From contig CAZZIP010000003.1 in assembly GCA_964654415.1 (NCBI GenBank), forward strand, positions 186,001 to 250,000: a DNA stretch of 64,000 nt, in the 5' to 3' direction. The stretch comes from Methylohalobius sp964654415. GTDB lineage: Bacteria; Pseudomonadota; Gammaproteobacteria; Methylococcales; Methylothermaceae. The notes under the pieces are model-generated. The model was given only the letters and a program-made list of their open reading frames with translations, ran no database searches and was not told where the DNA came from. Within the stretch, counting starts at the first letter, position 1. Each line of letters opens with the position of its first letter. Positions 16,193-24,584 of the stretch are shown here, one piece after another. The position numbers and the translations under genes are program-made.

Positions 16193-17868
16193 GTCACCTC
16201 CATGAGGATGAACCCGCAAGGGCACTCTTGGGCGCATAGGCCACATCCCTTGCAGTAATCGTAGTCGAACACGTAGCGTACCTCGCCTGGAACGTCGTCG
16301 GGCAGCTTGAGCACCGCTGGTTCTGGGCACAAGTTCCAACAGTTGTCGCAGGTCAGACAAGCACCGCAGGAAAAGCAGCGGGCCGCCTCTGCCGCAACCC
16401 GGGCGGCGTCGAGCCCGCCTTCCACCTCCGCAAATCCCAACCGCTGCGCTACCGGCAGCAACGGCGGCTCGGCGCGCGGGGCGCGATCGTAATAATTGAG
16501 GTTGAGCTGGTCGTAACCGATGGGCTCAAGCGGTTCTGCAAAGGGTTCCCTGCCCTTAAGATAGGCGTCTATCCCTAAGGCAGCGCGGCGGCCGTCGCCG
16601 ATGGCGATCGAGACCATGCCAGCTCCTGCCCGCACATCGCCACCGGCAAATACCCCAAGGACACTGGCCATCTTCCCCCAGGTATCGACGGCCAAGAACT
16701 CCCTACCAGCAAGTAGACTCTCTAAGCCCAAAGGATCGACCACTTCGCCGATAGCTGGGATCACTTGTTCCACGGCCAGCACCGTTTCGGTCCCTTCAAA
16801 AGGGACACGCTCGATCCGCCCATCCGGGCGCACCAGTTTTTTCATCCGCAGCAACTCAATCCCGACCAACTTTTGACCACGCAGGATCAGGCGCTGGACG
16901 CCGCAGTGCGGATGGAAAATCACCCCTTCTTCTTGGGCTTGTTGGACCTCGCGCGGAATGGCTGGCATCCAGTCCTCTTCTGGAGTATCCGGATGCGGCA
17001 AAGCGCGGTGGGTGATGAGATGGACTTCTGGCACGCCAACGCGCCGCATCACCCGGGCGATGTCGACCGAAGTGTTGCCACCGCCGACGACCGCCACGCT
17101 GTTGGCTTTGGGCAGTTCACCTACGTTCACCCATTCCTTAAGCAGCTCCAAGCCTTGATGCAGCTTAGTCGGCACCGCTCCAGCCACTTCCCAAGACCGC
17201 GGTTTCATCGCCCCTATACTTAAGAAAACCGCCGGGTACTGACGACGCAGATCGTCTAAATGGACGTCTCTGCCGAAGCGCACTTTTGGGGTAAAGTCGA
17301 TTCCTAAGCTCAGCAAGCGGCTGATTTCGGCATCCAGCACCGCCCGCGGTAGGCGATAAGGCGGCAGCGCCAGGCGCAAAGTACCCCCAGCCTCAGGCAG
17401 GGCGTCAAATACTCTTACCCGATACCCCAGGCGCAGCAAGTGATACGCACAGGAAAGCCCGGCCGGCCCGGCGCCAACGACCGCGATCTCAGACGCCGAG
17501 GGCGAAGGGGCCGAAACCGGATACGGCCAATCGTTGGCCAGGGCTTGGTCTCCTAAGAAACGCTCGAGAGCATGGATCGCGATCGGATCATCGAATGCCC
17601 CGCGGTTGCACGCGCGCTCGCACGGATGGTGGCAAACCCGACCGGTGATGGCCGGCAGCGGATTGGCGCTGACTAAGATCTCCCAGGCGCCTTGCAAATC
17701 GCCTTCGTCCAGGCGCGCCAGCCAGGCTTGGGCGTCCTCTCCAGCAGGGCAAGCGGTATGGCACGGGGCGGCGCGGCGGCGGTGCACCGGACGCTTTAGG
17801 CGCCAGGCGCCGGTTTTATAGGCGAGCGAACTGGCAGGAAACGCAAAGGCCCCGCGGGTTAAAATCAT
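16189..17868 (-). CDS. GltD/NfnB-like FAD-NAD(P) oxidoreductase with a C-terminal two-cluster ferredoxin domain
   Basis: 559 aa, not part of a standard Hox set. The N-terminus has the GltD-type cluster motif: CHTACP near residue 36 and GRVCHHPCERAC at 77-87. A FAD site follows (IAVVGAGPAGLSCAYHLLR, near 130), then an NAD(P) site (VAVVGGGNTSVDIARVMRR, near 265) and the FAGGD FAD-closing motif. The last 100 residues are a PorD-like ferredoxin: CFSCGACLTCDNCWNLCP, then YCKGCGLCAQECPCG. It lies between porB (11 bp away) and hoxF (4-bp overlap), so it is well placed to connect pyruvate:ferredoxin oxidoreductase with NAD(P)H and the hydrogenase. Bifurcation as in NfnAB is only a possibility. Confidence 0.88.
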   Translation of the reverse strand: MILTRGAFAFPASSLAYKTGAWRLKRPVHRRRAAPCHTACPAGEDAQAWLARLDEGDLQGAWEILVSANPLPAITGRVCHHPCERACNRGAFDDPIAIHALERFLGDQALANDWPYPVSAPSPSASEIAVVGAGPAGLSCAYHLLRLGYRVRVFDALPEAGGTLRLALPPYRLPRAVLDAEISRLLSLGIDFTPKVRFGRDVHLDDLRRQYPAVFLSIGAMKPRSWEVAGAVPTKLHQGLELLKEWVNVGELPKANSVAVVGGGNTSVDIARVMRRVGVPEVHLITHRALPHPDTPEEDWMPAIPREVQQAQEEGVIFHPHCGVQRLILRGQKLVGIELLRMKKLVRPDGRIERVPFEGTETVLAVEQVIPAIGEVVDPLGLESLLAGREFLAVDTWGKMASVLGVFAGGDVRAGAGMVSIAIGDGRRAALGIDAYLKGREPFAEPLEPIGYDQLNLNYYDRAPRAEPPLLPVAQRLGFAEVEGGLDAARVAAEAARCFSCGACLTCDNCWNLCPEPAVLKLPDDVPGEVRYVFDYDYCKGCGLCAQECPCGFILMEVT

Positions 17869-17879
17869 GGCTTTCTCCT

Positions 17880-18866
17880 TTAAAAACGCCGCCTGCCGCG
17901 CCGGACGGTGTCTGCCCCCTCGCTGTCTAAAGAGTCTGGGCGGTCGGCGCGCAGTTTAAAAACCTCGATGTTATGATCGGCCAGCGCCTGCAAGTGCTCC
18001 AACTCCTCGCGCGCTTTGGGGTCGTCGCGAAATAGATGGCTAAAACGCCCTTGCAGTTTGAGATAATCGGTTACCGGCCGAACGGTGCGCAGCGGCATGA
18101 CCCCGATCACCTGGCCGCGCTCCATTTCGATCAAAGGGAAAAGCCCGGTCTGCACCGCCAGGCGCGCCACCTCCACGCTCAAAGCGCCATCGTGCCCCCA
18201 GCCCAACGGGCAAGGGGCGTGAATGTGCAGGAAAGTTGGTCCTTCAATCAACAAGGCGTGGCGTACCTTGCGCTTTAAATCCTCAAAGTAAGCGATGGAG
18301 GCGGTGGCAGCATAGGCGATGTGGTGCGAGGCGATGATCGCTAGGATGTCCTTTTTTAGATGGCGTTTGCCCATGCGCGCGCGCCCGGCCGGCGAGGTGG
18401 TGGTGGCTGCGGCATGCGGGGTAGAACTAGAACGCTGCACCCCGGTGTTCATGTAGCCTTCGTTGTCGTAACAAACGTAAAGCACCTCGTGCTCGCGCTC
18501 GAGCAAGCCAGACAGCGCTTGAAAACCGATGTCGAAGGTACCGCCGTCGCCGGCAAAAGCCAATACCTTGGTAGTCTTGCCCTGAACCTTGAGGGCCGCC
18601 TCCATCCCCGCGGCGACCGCGCCGGTGTTCTCGAACAAGGAATGCAGCCACGGCACCCCCCAGGCCGATTCCGGCCACGGAGTGGTGAACACCTCTAAAC
18701 AACCGGTGGCGTTGGCGACCATCACGTCCGGCCCAGTGGCTTCTAGAACTAAGCGCGCCGCCAGGGCTTGGCCACACCCTAAGCAAGCCCTGTGACCGGC
18801 CTCCAGGCCGCGAAAGCGCATCTGGCGCTGCCTCAATTCGGCCAAGGAAATTTCCTGCTCGCTCAT
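17880..18866 (-). CDS. porB: 2-oxoacid:ferredoxin oxidoreductase beta subunit (PorB-like)
   Basis: 328 aa from ATG 18866, which follows AGGAGGAACG; a longer reading to 19205 would run through porA in the wrong frame. The N-terminus has a Cys pair (HRACLGCGQALA) plus NATGCLEVFTTPWP. The thiamine diphosphate site is AFAGDGGTFDIGF to YDNEGYMNTG (about 105-145), and a late Cys sits in HAPCPLGWGHDGA. Together with the alpha subunit it oxidises a 2-oxoacid such as pyruvate to acyl-CoA, or makes it from CO2 and acyl-CoA. It overlaps porA by four bases (ATGA). The substrate is probably pyruvate. Confidence 0.9.
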   Translation of the reverse strand: MSEQEISLAELRQRQMRFRGLEAGHRACLGCGQALAARLVLEATGPDVMVANATGCLEVFTTPWPESAWGVPWLHSLFENTGAVAAGMEAALKVQGKTTKVLAFAGDGGTFDIGFQALSGLLEREHEVLYVCYDNEGYMNTGVQRSSSTPHAAATTTSPAGRARMGKRHLKKDILAIIASHHIAYAATASIAYFEDLKRKVRHALLIEGPTFLHIHAPCPLGWGHDGALSVEVARLAVQTGLFPLIEMERGQVIGVMPLRTVRPVTDYLKLQGRFSHLFRDDPKAREELEHLQALADHNIEVFKLRADRPDSLDSEGADTVRRGRRRF

Positions 18867-20029
18867 CGTTCCTCCTCCGGCAGGCGGGAAAGGTCCACGT
18901 CGAAGATGGCAAAGCGGGTCGGGTGCTCGGCGTCTATGGCCGAGAGCAAGCGTTGCACGATGCCCAAAGGCACGTCGCGCCCTCCTAGCCCTACAGCGAA
19001 GTTGTGCACCCGCGGCGGATTGTTGAGTTCCGTCAACGCCGCCCGTACCTCCGAGCCGACGATTCCACCGGCGCCCGGCGAAAAAGCGCGCTCTAAAACG
19101 ACAAGATCGGCTAACCCTTGGCAAGCTTGCTGCAACGCCGCTACCGGGAAGGGGCGAAAAGTGCGAAGATGAAGCAGCTTCACCTTTGCCCCTAAAAGCG
19201 CGCACGCATCGGCCAAGGTGCCAAACACCGAGCCTAAGGCCAAAATCCCGATCTTGGCCTCCTTCGGCCCTTCTACCGCGACCAGGCCGCCGGCGCTGCG
19301 GCCGGTGATTTCACACCAGGCTGCATCGATCTTAGGGATGAGGTCTAAAGCCCGCAGCATGGCCTGGTGGTGGGCGTAGCGCACTTCGGTGTAGTCGTCG
19401 GGAGAGACCAGCGTACCCAAGGTTATAGGATGGTGCGGGTCAAGAGTGCGCGAAAACCGATAAGGCGGCAAAAAAGCATCCACCTGGGCTGGCTCTGGAA
19501 TGTCCAAAGGCTCCAGAGTGTGGGTCAAGGTAAAGCCGTCCACGCACACCATCACTGGTAGCTCCAAAGTTTCGGCGAGGCGAAACGCCTGGATAGTGGT
19601 ATCCACCGCCTGTTGGTTGTCAGCGCAGTATAGCTGAATCCAACCGGAATCGCGCATCGCCATCGAATCTTGCTGATCGTTCCAGATCGACAGCGGCGCC
19701 GAGACTGCCCGGTTGGCGCACGTCAAAACCAAGGGGATTCTCAGGCCGGCGATGTTGTAGAGCACTTCCGCCATCAGCAGGATACCTTGGGAAGCGCTGG
19801 CGGTGTAAGCCCGAACTCCGGCGGCTGCCGCTCCCAGCACCACCGAGGCGGCAGAATGCTCGCTCTCGACGCTAACCAATTCGCACTTGAGCTGACCGTC
19901 GGCCACTAGCTTGGCGATGTTCTCGATGATGTGGGTCTGGGGCGTGATGGGATAGGCCGCCACCACCCCAGGACGGCACAGCGCCACTGCCTGGGCGATG
20001 GCTTGGGAACCCTCAAGCGCTTGTCGCAT
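18863..20029 (-). CDS. porA: 2-oxoacid:ferredoxin oxidoreductase alpha subunit (PorA-like)
   Basis: 388 aa. The N-terminal thiamine-binding half includes AAYPITPQTHIIE (about 23-36), VESEHSAASVVLGAAAAGVR and TASASQGILLMAEVL. The C-terminal domain II has ILALGSVFGTLADA and VLERAFSPGAGGIVGSEVRA. It forms the 2-oxoacid-converting core with PorB and PorG. It overlaps porG by 17 bases and porB by four, so the three are translationally coupled. The delta (ferredoxin) subunit is not a separate gene; the C-terminal part of the GltD-like fusion downstream could serve instead. Confidence 0.92.
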   Translation of the reverse strand: MRQALEGSQAIAQAVALCRPGVVAAYPITPQTHIIENIAKLVADGQLKCELVSVESEHSAASVVLGAAAAGVRAYTASASQGILLMAEVLYNIAGLRIPLVLTCANRAVSAPLSIWNDQQDSMAMRDSGWIQLYCADNQQAVDTTIQAFRLAETLELPVMVCVDGFTLTHTLEPLDIPEPAQVDAFLPPYRFSRTLDPHHPITLGTLVSPDDYTEVRYAHHQAMLRALDLIPKIDAAWCEITGRSAGGLVAVEGPKEAKIGILALGSVFGTLADACALLGAKVKLLHLRTFRPFPVAALQQACQGLADLVVLERAFSPGAGGIVGSEVRAALTELNNPPRVHNFAVGLGGRDVPLGIVQRLLSAIDAEHPTRFAIFDVDLSRLPEEER

Positions 20030-20588
20030 TGAGTTTCTCTCGCCAAATTCCTAAAGGGACACAGCTTGCTGCCGCCTCCGCCAGCTTGAGGTTGCGCTCT
20101 AGCGTTTCTCCACGGAAGCGCCGCTTTAGCGCCTCGGCCAAAGCCGCCTGCAGCAAAAACTCAGTCAAAGCCAAAAAAGCGGCGATCAGCGCCGTGTTGG
20201 GGACAGGTTTATGGAGAATCTCAAGCGCCAACTCGGTAGCCGGAACGGTTATTACCTCTCTGCCCAATTGCCGACTCAAGCTTTCCGAGTCTGCCTCGGT
20301 ATTGACCAAAACTCCTCCATTCGCCTTAAGGCCGGCGAGCACTCCGGGTACTTGCAGCAACGCTTGGTCTTGCACAATAAGGAAGTCAGGTTCTAGGACT
20401 TGGCAACGGCGTCTAAACGGTGTATCTGCCAGACGGACAAAAGCGGTAACCGGCGCCCCGCGGCGTTCGGCGCCAAAGCTGGGAAAAGCTTGGCTGTATT
20501 TACCGGCGGCAAAGGCGGCTATCGCCAAGAGATAAGAAGCCACCACGTTGCCCTGCCCTCCCCGACCGTGGATGCGGATTTCGAGCAT
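20013..20588 (-). CDS. porG: 2-oxoacid:ferredoxin oxidoreductase gamma subunit (PorG-like)
   Basis: 191 aa, typical of domain III of this enzyme family. Clear features are EIRIHGRGGQGNVVASYLLA at the start and KYSQAFPSFGAERRGAPVTA at about 30-50. It heads the ten-gene run. The ATG at 20588 is preceded by AGGAG about nine bases upstream. A possible promoter lies in the 58-bp gap behind rlmM (TATGAT near 20612 on the minus strand), but the -35 spacing is poor. Confidence 0.92.
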   Translation of the reverse strand: MLEIRIHGRGGQGNVVASYLLAIAAFAAGKYSQAFPSFGAERRGAPVTAFVRLADTPFRRRCQVLEPDFLIVQDQALLQVPGVLAGLKANGGVLVNTEADSESLSRQLGREVITVPATELALEILHKPVPNTALIAAFLALTEFLLQAALAEALKRRFRGETLERNLKLAEAAASCVPLGIWREKLNATSA

Positions 20589-20646
20589 GGCCTATCTCCT
20601 TAACCGTCCTCATCATACTCCAATCCCATTACAATTTGCGAACGAT

Positions 20647-21705
20647 TCAAATCCGCGCGTACACCGTCACTTCTTCCCGATCGTGGTAGAGGTGTTTGAC
20701 GCGCACTACGGACGCAACCTGGCGCAGCTGGGATGCTGTCGTCTCGATGGTCTCTAAACGTTGTTTCATCGGCAGCTTGAGGTTAACCAGGACGTGATGG
20801 CACCAGCGGCGCACAAGCCATTTGCGCACCAGCTCGGTCACCTGCTGCGGGCGCTCGATCATGTCGACCAGCAGCCAATCGACCGGTCTTGGCGGGCGCC
20901 ATTTAAAGCCGTCGGCAGCCACGTGCTCGACCAGGCCGGTGGCGAGCACAGCCGCAGCCAGGCGGGCGCGATCGACGGCGGTCACGCGCAGGCCCCAATT
21001 CGCTAACTGCCAACTCCAGCCGCCCGGAGCCGCCCCCAAATCGACGGCAGTCATCCCAGGTTTTAAAAAGCGCGCGCGTTCCTCTTCATTTAAAAGAACT
21101 TTGCAGGCTTCAACCAACTTTAGCACCGAGCGGCTAGGAGCTTGCTTGGGGAATTTCAAGCGCATGATGCCACCCGGCCAAGGGCAGGCAAAACCGCAGG
21201 GAACCTCCCCGAGCCAGACGGAATCGGAAGTGGTAAAAAGTAGGCGCAGCTCCAGCAAAGCGTCTTCAGCCAAATAGCCGCGCGCGGTTAACGCCTCAGT
21301 CAAAGGCTTGGCGAAACTCCGGCAAAGCTTCGCTAAAGGACGGCCAGTTTCGCTGTCGGGAGATTCCAGCTCGATTGTTCGATAGCGCTTGGCCCAGCGT
21401 TCCTCCAAGGTGGCCAGGATAGGGCTCAAGCGGTCGTGGCCAGGCAATCCCTCCAGGTGAGCAAACCACGGCCACACCTGGCGGGCAAAGATTAGAGTTT
21501 GCCAGTTAGGCGCCTGTTCCCAAGCCAGCGGCCCAATAAGCTGCCCGGAAAAGAGCACCACAAACCCTTGGCCCTCCTTGGCCTCAACTGTGCCCAAGGG
21601 AAAGCGCGCCAGCTCCTTGGCTAATTCGCGCTCAAATCCCGACCGGCACAGAGCGATGAATCCGCGACAACCAGGAAGCTGGATTTTCTTTTCTTTCGCC
21701 CTCAT
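20647..21705 (-). CDS. rlmM: 23S rRNA (cytidine-2498-2'-O)-methyltransferase RlmM
   Basis: 352 aa from ATG 21705, close to the 366 aa of the E. coli enzyme. An upstream start at 21789 would overlap the divergent gene. The N-terminal THUMP-like half (FIALCRSGFERELAKEL) is followed by the Rossmann methyltransferase core: FLKPGMTAVDLGAAPGGWSW (SAM site near 245) and the Asp-containing VDWLLVDMIERP. It adds a methyl group to the ribose of C2498. It is common in gammaproteobacteria and less so elsewhere, a clue to lineage. No clear ribosome-binding site precedes the ATG. Confidence 0.9.
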   Translation of the reverse strand: MRAKEKKIQLPGCRGFIALCRSGFERELAKELARFPLGTVEAKEGQGFVVLFSGQLIGPLAWEQAPNWQTLIFARQVWPWFAHLEGLPGHDRLSPILATLEERWAKRYRTIELESPDSETGRPLAKLCRSFAKPLTEALTARGYLAEDALLELRLLFTTSDSVWLGEVPCGFACPWPGGIMRLKFPKQAPSRSVLKLVEACKVLLNEEERARFLKPGMTAVDLGAAPGGWSWQLANWGLRVTAVDRARLAAAVLATGLVEHVAADGFKWRPPRPVDWLLVDMIERPQQVTELVRKWLVRRWCHHVLVNLKLPMKQRLETIETTASQLRQVASVVRVKHLYHDREEVTVYARI

Positions 21706-21741
21706 ATAAAGTTTGAAACTAACCCTAAGGAGAGTGCTTTT

Positions 21742-22263
21742 ATGGAAAACGCCGAAACTGCCTTGCAGGCCATTCAAACGCAAACTCAATCTTTTTTGAA
21801 CCAGCAGCTGAAGGACTTAAGTTGGGAGCTCAACGAGCTGGAACTTAAGCTCAACAAGCTGCGCGCCTACTTGAACGAAGTGGAAAAAAAAGGACTTGAA
21901 GCCACCTCCGCCATCCGCGCGCAAAAGCACAAAGTCAACGAACTCAGGCAAAAAGTCAAAAAACACAACCTGCTTTTGGCCGAAATCGACCCCCACTTAG
22001 CCCCCCACGAATACCAACGCTTAAGCCAAGAACGCGACGCCTTAGAAGGCGAATTGGCCAACGCGCTGCACGAACTGGAGCAGCGGCGGGAAGCTTACGA
22101 CCAAATTCTGGCCGAAGAAGATAGCCTGACCCACCGCGAGTGGGAACTCGAGCAGGAACTCAGCGAAAAACGAACGCGCTATGAGCGGCTGCTCTACCAA
22201 CTCTCTCAGCTGGCGCAAACCATGGAACGGCAGGTGCGAGAAATGCGCGCCAAGCATTTTTAG
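21742..22263 (+). CDS. Long coiled-coil protein of unknown function
   Basis: 173 aa, almost all alpha-helical with heptad-like spacing: LSWELNELELKLNKLRAYL, KVNELRQKVKKHNLLLAEI, ERDALEGELANALHELEQRR, WELEQELSEKRTRYERLL. It has no signal peptide and no membrane segment. AAGGAGA lies ten bases before the ATG. It is divergent from rlmM and converges on hypE, overlapping the hypE stop by four bases. It is not recognised; location next to the hyp operon is probably not functional. Confidence 0.65.
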   Translation: MENAETALQAIQTQTQSFLNQQLKDLSWELNELELKLNKLRAYLNEVEKKGLEATSAIRAQKHKVNELRQKVKKHNLLLAEIDPHLAPHEYQRLSQERDALEGELANALHELEQRREAYDQILAEEDSLTHREWELEQELSEKRTRYERLLYQLSQLAQTMERQVREMRAKHF

Positions 22264-23273
22264 CAGATCCTAGGCAGAGGCTCGCCTTCAGGCAAATCGA
22301 GCAGGCGCTGGCCGCCAAACACAGGGTGCAGCACTACCGTCTTGGAAGGCGTCGCCTCCACCACACCGACGAGGGCCGCTTCCTGGCCATCGGGATGCGC
22401 TCTTAAGGCCGCCAGCGCTTCCTCTGCCACCTCGGGCGCCACCACTGCCAAAAACTGCCCTTCGCAGGCGAGATGCCAAGGGTCTATGCCCAAAAGCTCG
22501 CACAAGCCCCGCACTTCCTCGCGCACCGGTATCTGCGCTTCGAACAAGTGTAAGCAGCAGCCAGAGACTGAGGCGAACTCGTTGGCCACCGCCGCTATCC
22601 CGCCGCGCGTGGGATCGCGCAAGGCGCGAACGCCTTGCGGGCAGGCGGCAAGCAGGTGCTCGACTAAGCGGTTCAAAGGCCGGCAGTCGCTTGCCACCGG
22701 GCAATCCATTCCCAACTCGCCGCGCGCGGCCAAAATCGCAGCTCCGTGCTCGCCGATCGGGCCGCTTACCAAGATCTTGTCGCCAGGACGGACACGCGCG
22801 GCGCCAAGCTCCCTGTCTTCTGGAATCTCCCCTACCCCGCAGGTGGTGATGAACACTTTGTCCGCCGCCCCTTTGGGAACCACCTTGGTGTCGCCGGTGA
22901 CGATGCGTACCCCAGCTTCTTTTGCCGCTTCCCGCATCGAGTAAGCGATGCGGCGTAAATCCGCCAGCGCCAAGCCTTCTTCCAGGATAAAAGCACAGCT
23001 CAAATACAACGGCTTGGCGCCACCGACGGCCAAATCGTTGACCGTACCGCACACCGCGAGCTTGCCGATGTCGCCGCCGGCAAAGAAAATCGGATCGACC
23101 ACGAACGCGTCGGTAGTAAACGCCAGCTTCCCGCCGGGTTTGGGCAAACGCGCTTGGTCCTCCAGGCGAGCAAGCTCCGGGTCGGCAAAAGCTTCCAAAA
23201 ACAGCTCGCCGATCAAGCGATGCATCGCCAACCCACCGCTGCCATGGGCCAAGGTGATACGCGCCTCGTTCAC
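22260..23273 (-). CDS. hypE: Hydrogenase cyanide-ligand synthesis protein HypE
   Basis: 337 aa from GTG 23273, which overlaps the hypD stop as GTGA and follows GGGAGG. HypE dehydrates the thiocarbamoyl group on its own C-terminal Cys to a thiocyanate that becomes a CN ligand of the active-site iron. The protein ends in PRIC, with that last Cys. Other family features are LAHGSGGLAMHRL at the start, FTTDAFVVDPIFFAGGDIGK near residue 55, and GDTKVVPKGAADK near 145. It is the last gene of hypBFCDE. Confidence 0.94.
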   Translation of the reverse strand: MNEARITLAHGSGGLAMHRLIGELFLEAFADPELARLEDQARLPKPGGKLAFTTDAFVVDPIFFAGGDIGKLAVCGTVNDLAVGGAKPLYLSCAFILEEGLALADLRRIAYSMREAAKEAGVRIVTGDTKVVPKGAADKVFITTCGVGEIPEDRELGAARVRPGDKILVSGPIGEHGAAILAARGELGMDCPVASDCRPLNRLVEHLLAACPQGVRALRDPTRGGIAAVANEFASVSGCCLHLFEAQIPVREEVRGLCELLGIDPWHLACEGQFLAVVAPEVAEEALAALRAHPDGQEAALVGVVEATPSKTVVLHPVFGGQRLLDLPEGEPLPRIC

Positions 23274-24370
23274 CCTACCTCCCGTCGGTAACGATACCAG
23301 GCCGCGCACGCCCCTTCGCTCGATACCATCAGCGCCCCCAAAGGCGCTTCAGGTCGGCAGCGCGCGCCAAAATGCGGGCAAGCGTTGGGCTTGAGCTTGC
23401 CGCTCAAGACTTGGCCGCAGGGGAGGCGTTCTGCGTCCGCCGTTTGGACGATGACCGCAAAGCGGCGCTCGGCGTCGAAACGCGCATAGCGCTCTTTGAT
23501 CCGCACACCCGAGGCGGGAAGCTTCCCCAACCCCCGCCACTCCGCCTGCGGCAGCGTCTCAAACACCTGAGCGATGGCTTGTTGCGCGCTGGGACTGCCG
23601 TAAGGGCGCACGCTGCGCCGATATTGATTCTCCAGCGCACAACGCCCCTCGTTAAGCTGCTTTAGAAGCAACCACAGCGCTTGGAGAAGATCGATGGGTT
23701 CAAATCCGGAAACCACGGTCGGAATCGCGTATTCCCGCGGAATAAAAGCAAAGCGCTCTGCGCCAACCACGGTAGCCACGTGCCCAGGAGCGATGACGCC
23801 TGTCAAACCGAGTTCGGGATCGGCCAAAACGGCGCGTATCGCCGCCTCGGTAGTGATGTGGCGGCACAGCACCGAAAAATTGGCGATCTCCTCGCGCTCG
23901 GCCTGGAGGATGGTCAAGGCGGTCGCCGGCTGGGTGGTCTCAAAGCCGATGGCAAAAAACACCACCTCGCGCTCAGGATGGCGGCGCGCCAACGCCAAGG
24001 CATCCAAAGGCGAATAGACGATGCGCACATCCGCCCCTTGGGCCTTGGCCGCAAGCAAGCTACCTGCGCTTCCTGGAACGCGCACCGCATCGCCAAAGCT
24101 GGTTAAGATCACTTTGGGGTCTTGCGCCAAAGCGCAGGCAAAGTCTATTGCCTCGCGCGGCAGCACGCACACCGGGCACCCAGGCCCGTGCACCCAATCG
24201 ATGGCTGCCGGCAAAACCTGATGCAGGCCATAGCGGAAGATGGCGTGGGTATGGCCACCGCAGAACTCCATAATCGGCACCGGGCCGCGCATGCGCGCCA
24301 GGAGAGTTTCGATTTTCTTTATCCAAGCGCGCGCCAAGCTTGGGTTGCGAAACTCACTCAGGTAGCGCAT
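23270..24370 (-). CDS. hypD: Hydrogenase maturation scaffold protein HypD
   Basis: 366 aa from ATG 24370 (AAGGTGG upstream). With HypC it holds iron while the CN and CO ligands are added. It has the family motifs MEFCGGHTHAI (about 33-43), VHGPGCPVCVLP (about 60-72) and FAIGFETT (about 140), and a C-terminal [4Fe-4S] region with CGQVLSGKLKPNACPHFG and ARCRPEAPLGALMVSSEGAC. It overlaps hypC by 17 bases and hypE by four. Confidence 0.95.
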   Translation of the reverse strand: MRYLSEFRNPSLARAWIKKIETLLARMRGPVPIMEFCGGHTHAIFRYGLHQVLPAAIDWVHGPGCPVCVLPREAIDFACALAQDPKVILTSFGDAVRVPGSAGSLLAAKAQGADVRIVYSPLDALALARRHPEREVVFFAIGFETTQPATALTILQAEREEIANFSVLCRHITTEAAIRAVLADPELGLTGVIAPGHVATVVGAERFAFIPREYAIPTVVSGFEPIDLLQALWLLLKQLNEGRCALENQYRRSVRPYGSPSAQQAIAQVFETLPQAEWRGLGKLPASGVRIKERYARFDAERRFAVIVQTADAERLPCGQVLSGKLKPNACPHFGARCRPEAPLGALMVSSEGACAAWYRYRREVG

Positions 24371-24581
24371 CGAGCCACCTTGCCGCTTCTTCATCGATGC
24401 GGCTTAAGGCAAAGCCCACGTGCACCACTACCCATACGCCGACGAGGTCCTCCAGCTGCTCTCCCTCCTCAATCACACAGGCCAGGTTTACCTCGCGCCG
24501 AACACCGCCTATGTCCACTTGAGCCAATTGCCGCTCGGCGTCGGCGATGGCGACGATCTTTCCCGGAACCGCCAAACACAT
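24354..24581 (-). CDS. hypC: Hydrogenase maturation chaperone HypC
   Basis: 75 aa. The start MCLAVPGKIVAI carries the Cys immediately after Met that binds the iron complex and is typical of HypC/HybG. A central DIGGVRREVNLACV strand region and VGVWVVVHVGFALSRIDEEA complete the small OB-like fold. It hands the iron with CN and CO ligands from HypD to HoxH. It lies three bases behind hypF. Confidence 0.95.
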   Translation of the reverse strand: MCLAVPGKIVAIADAERQLAQVDIGGVRREVNLACVIEEGEQLEDLVGVWVVVHVGFALSRIDEEAARWLDALPE

Positions 24582-24584
24582 AAG

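Noticed and set aside
16193..16360. A 56-codon N-terminal extension of hoxF
   Set aside because: It reads the end of the GltD-like gene in a wrong frame and is Arg-rich and unlike HoxF; GTG 16192 with GGAGGT and a GTGA overlap is better.
18867..19205. An N-terminal extension of porB
   Set aside because: Lies wholly inside porA in another frame; ATG 18866 has an AGGAGG site and an ATGA overlap.
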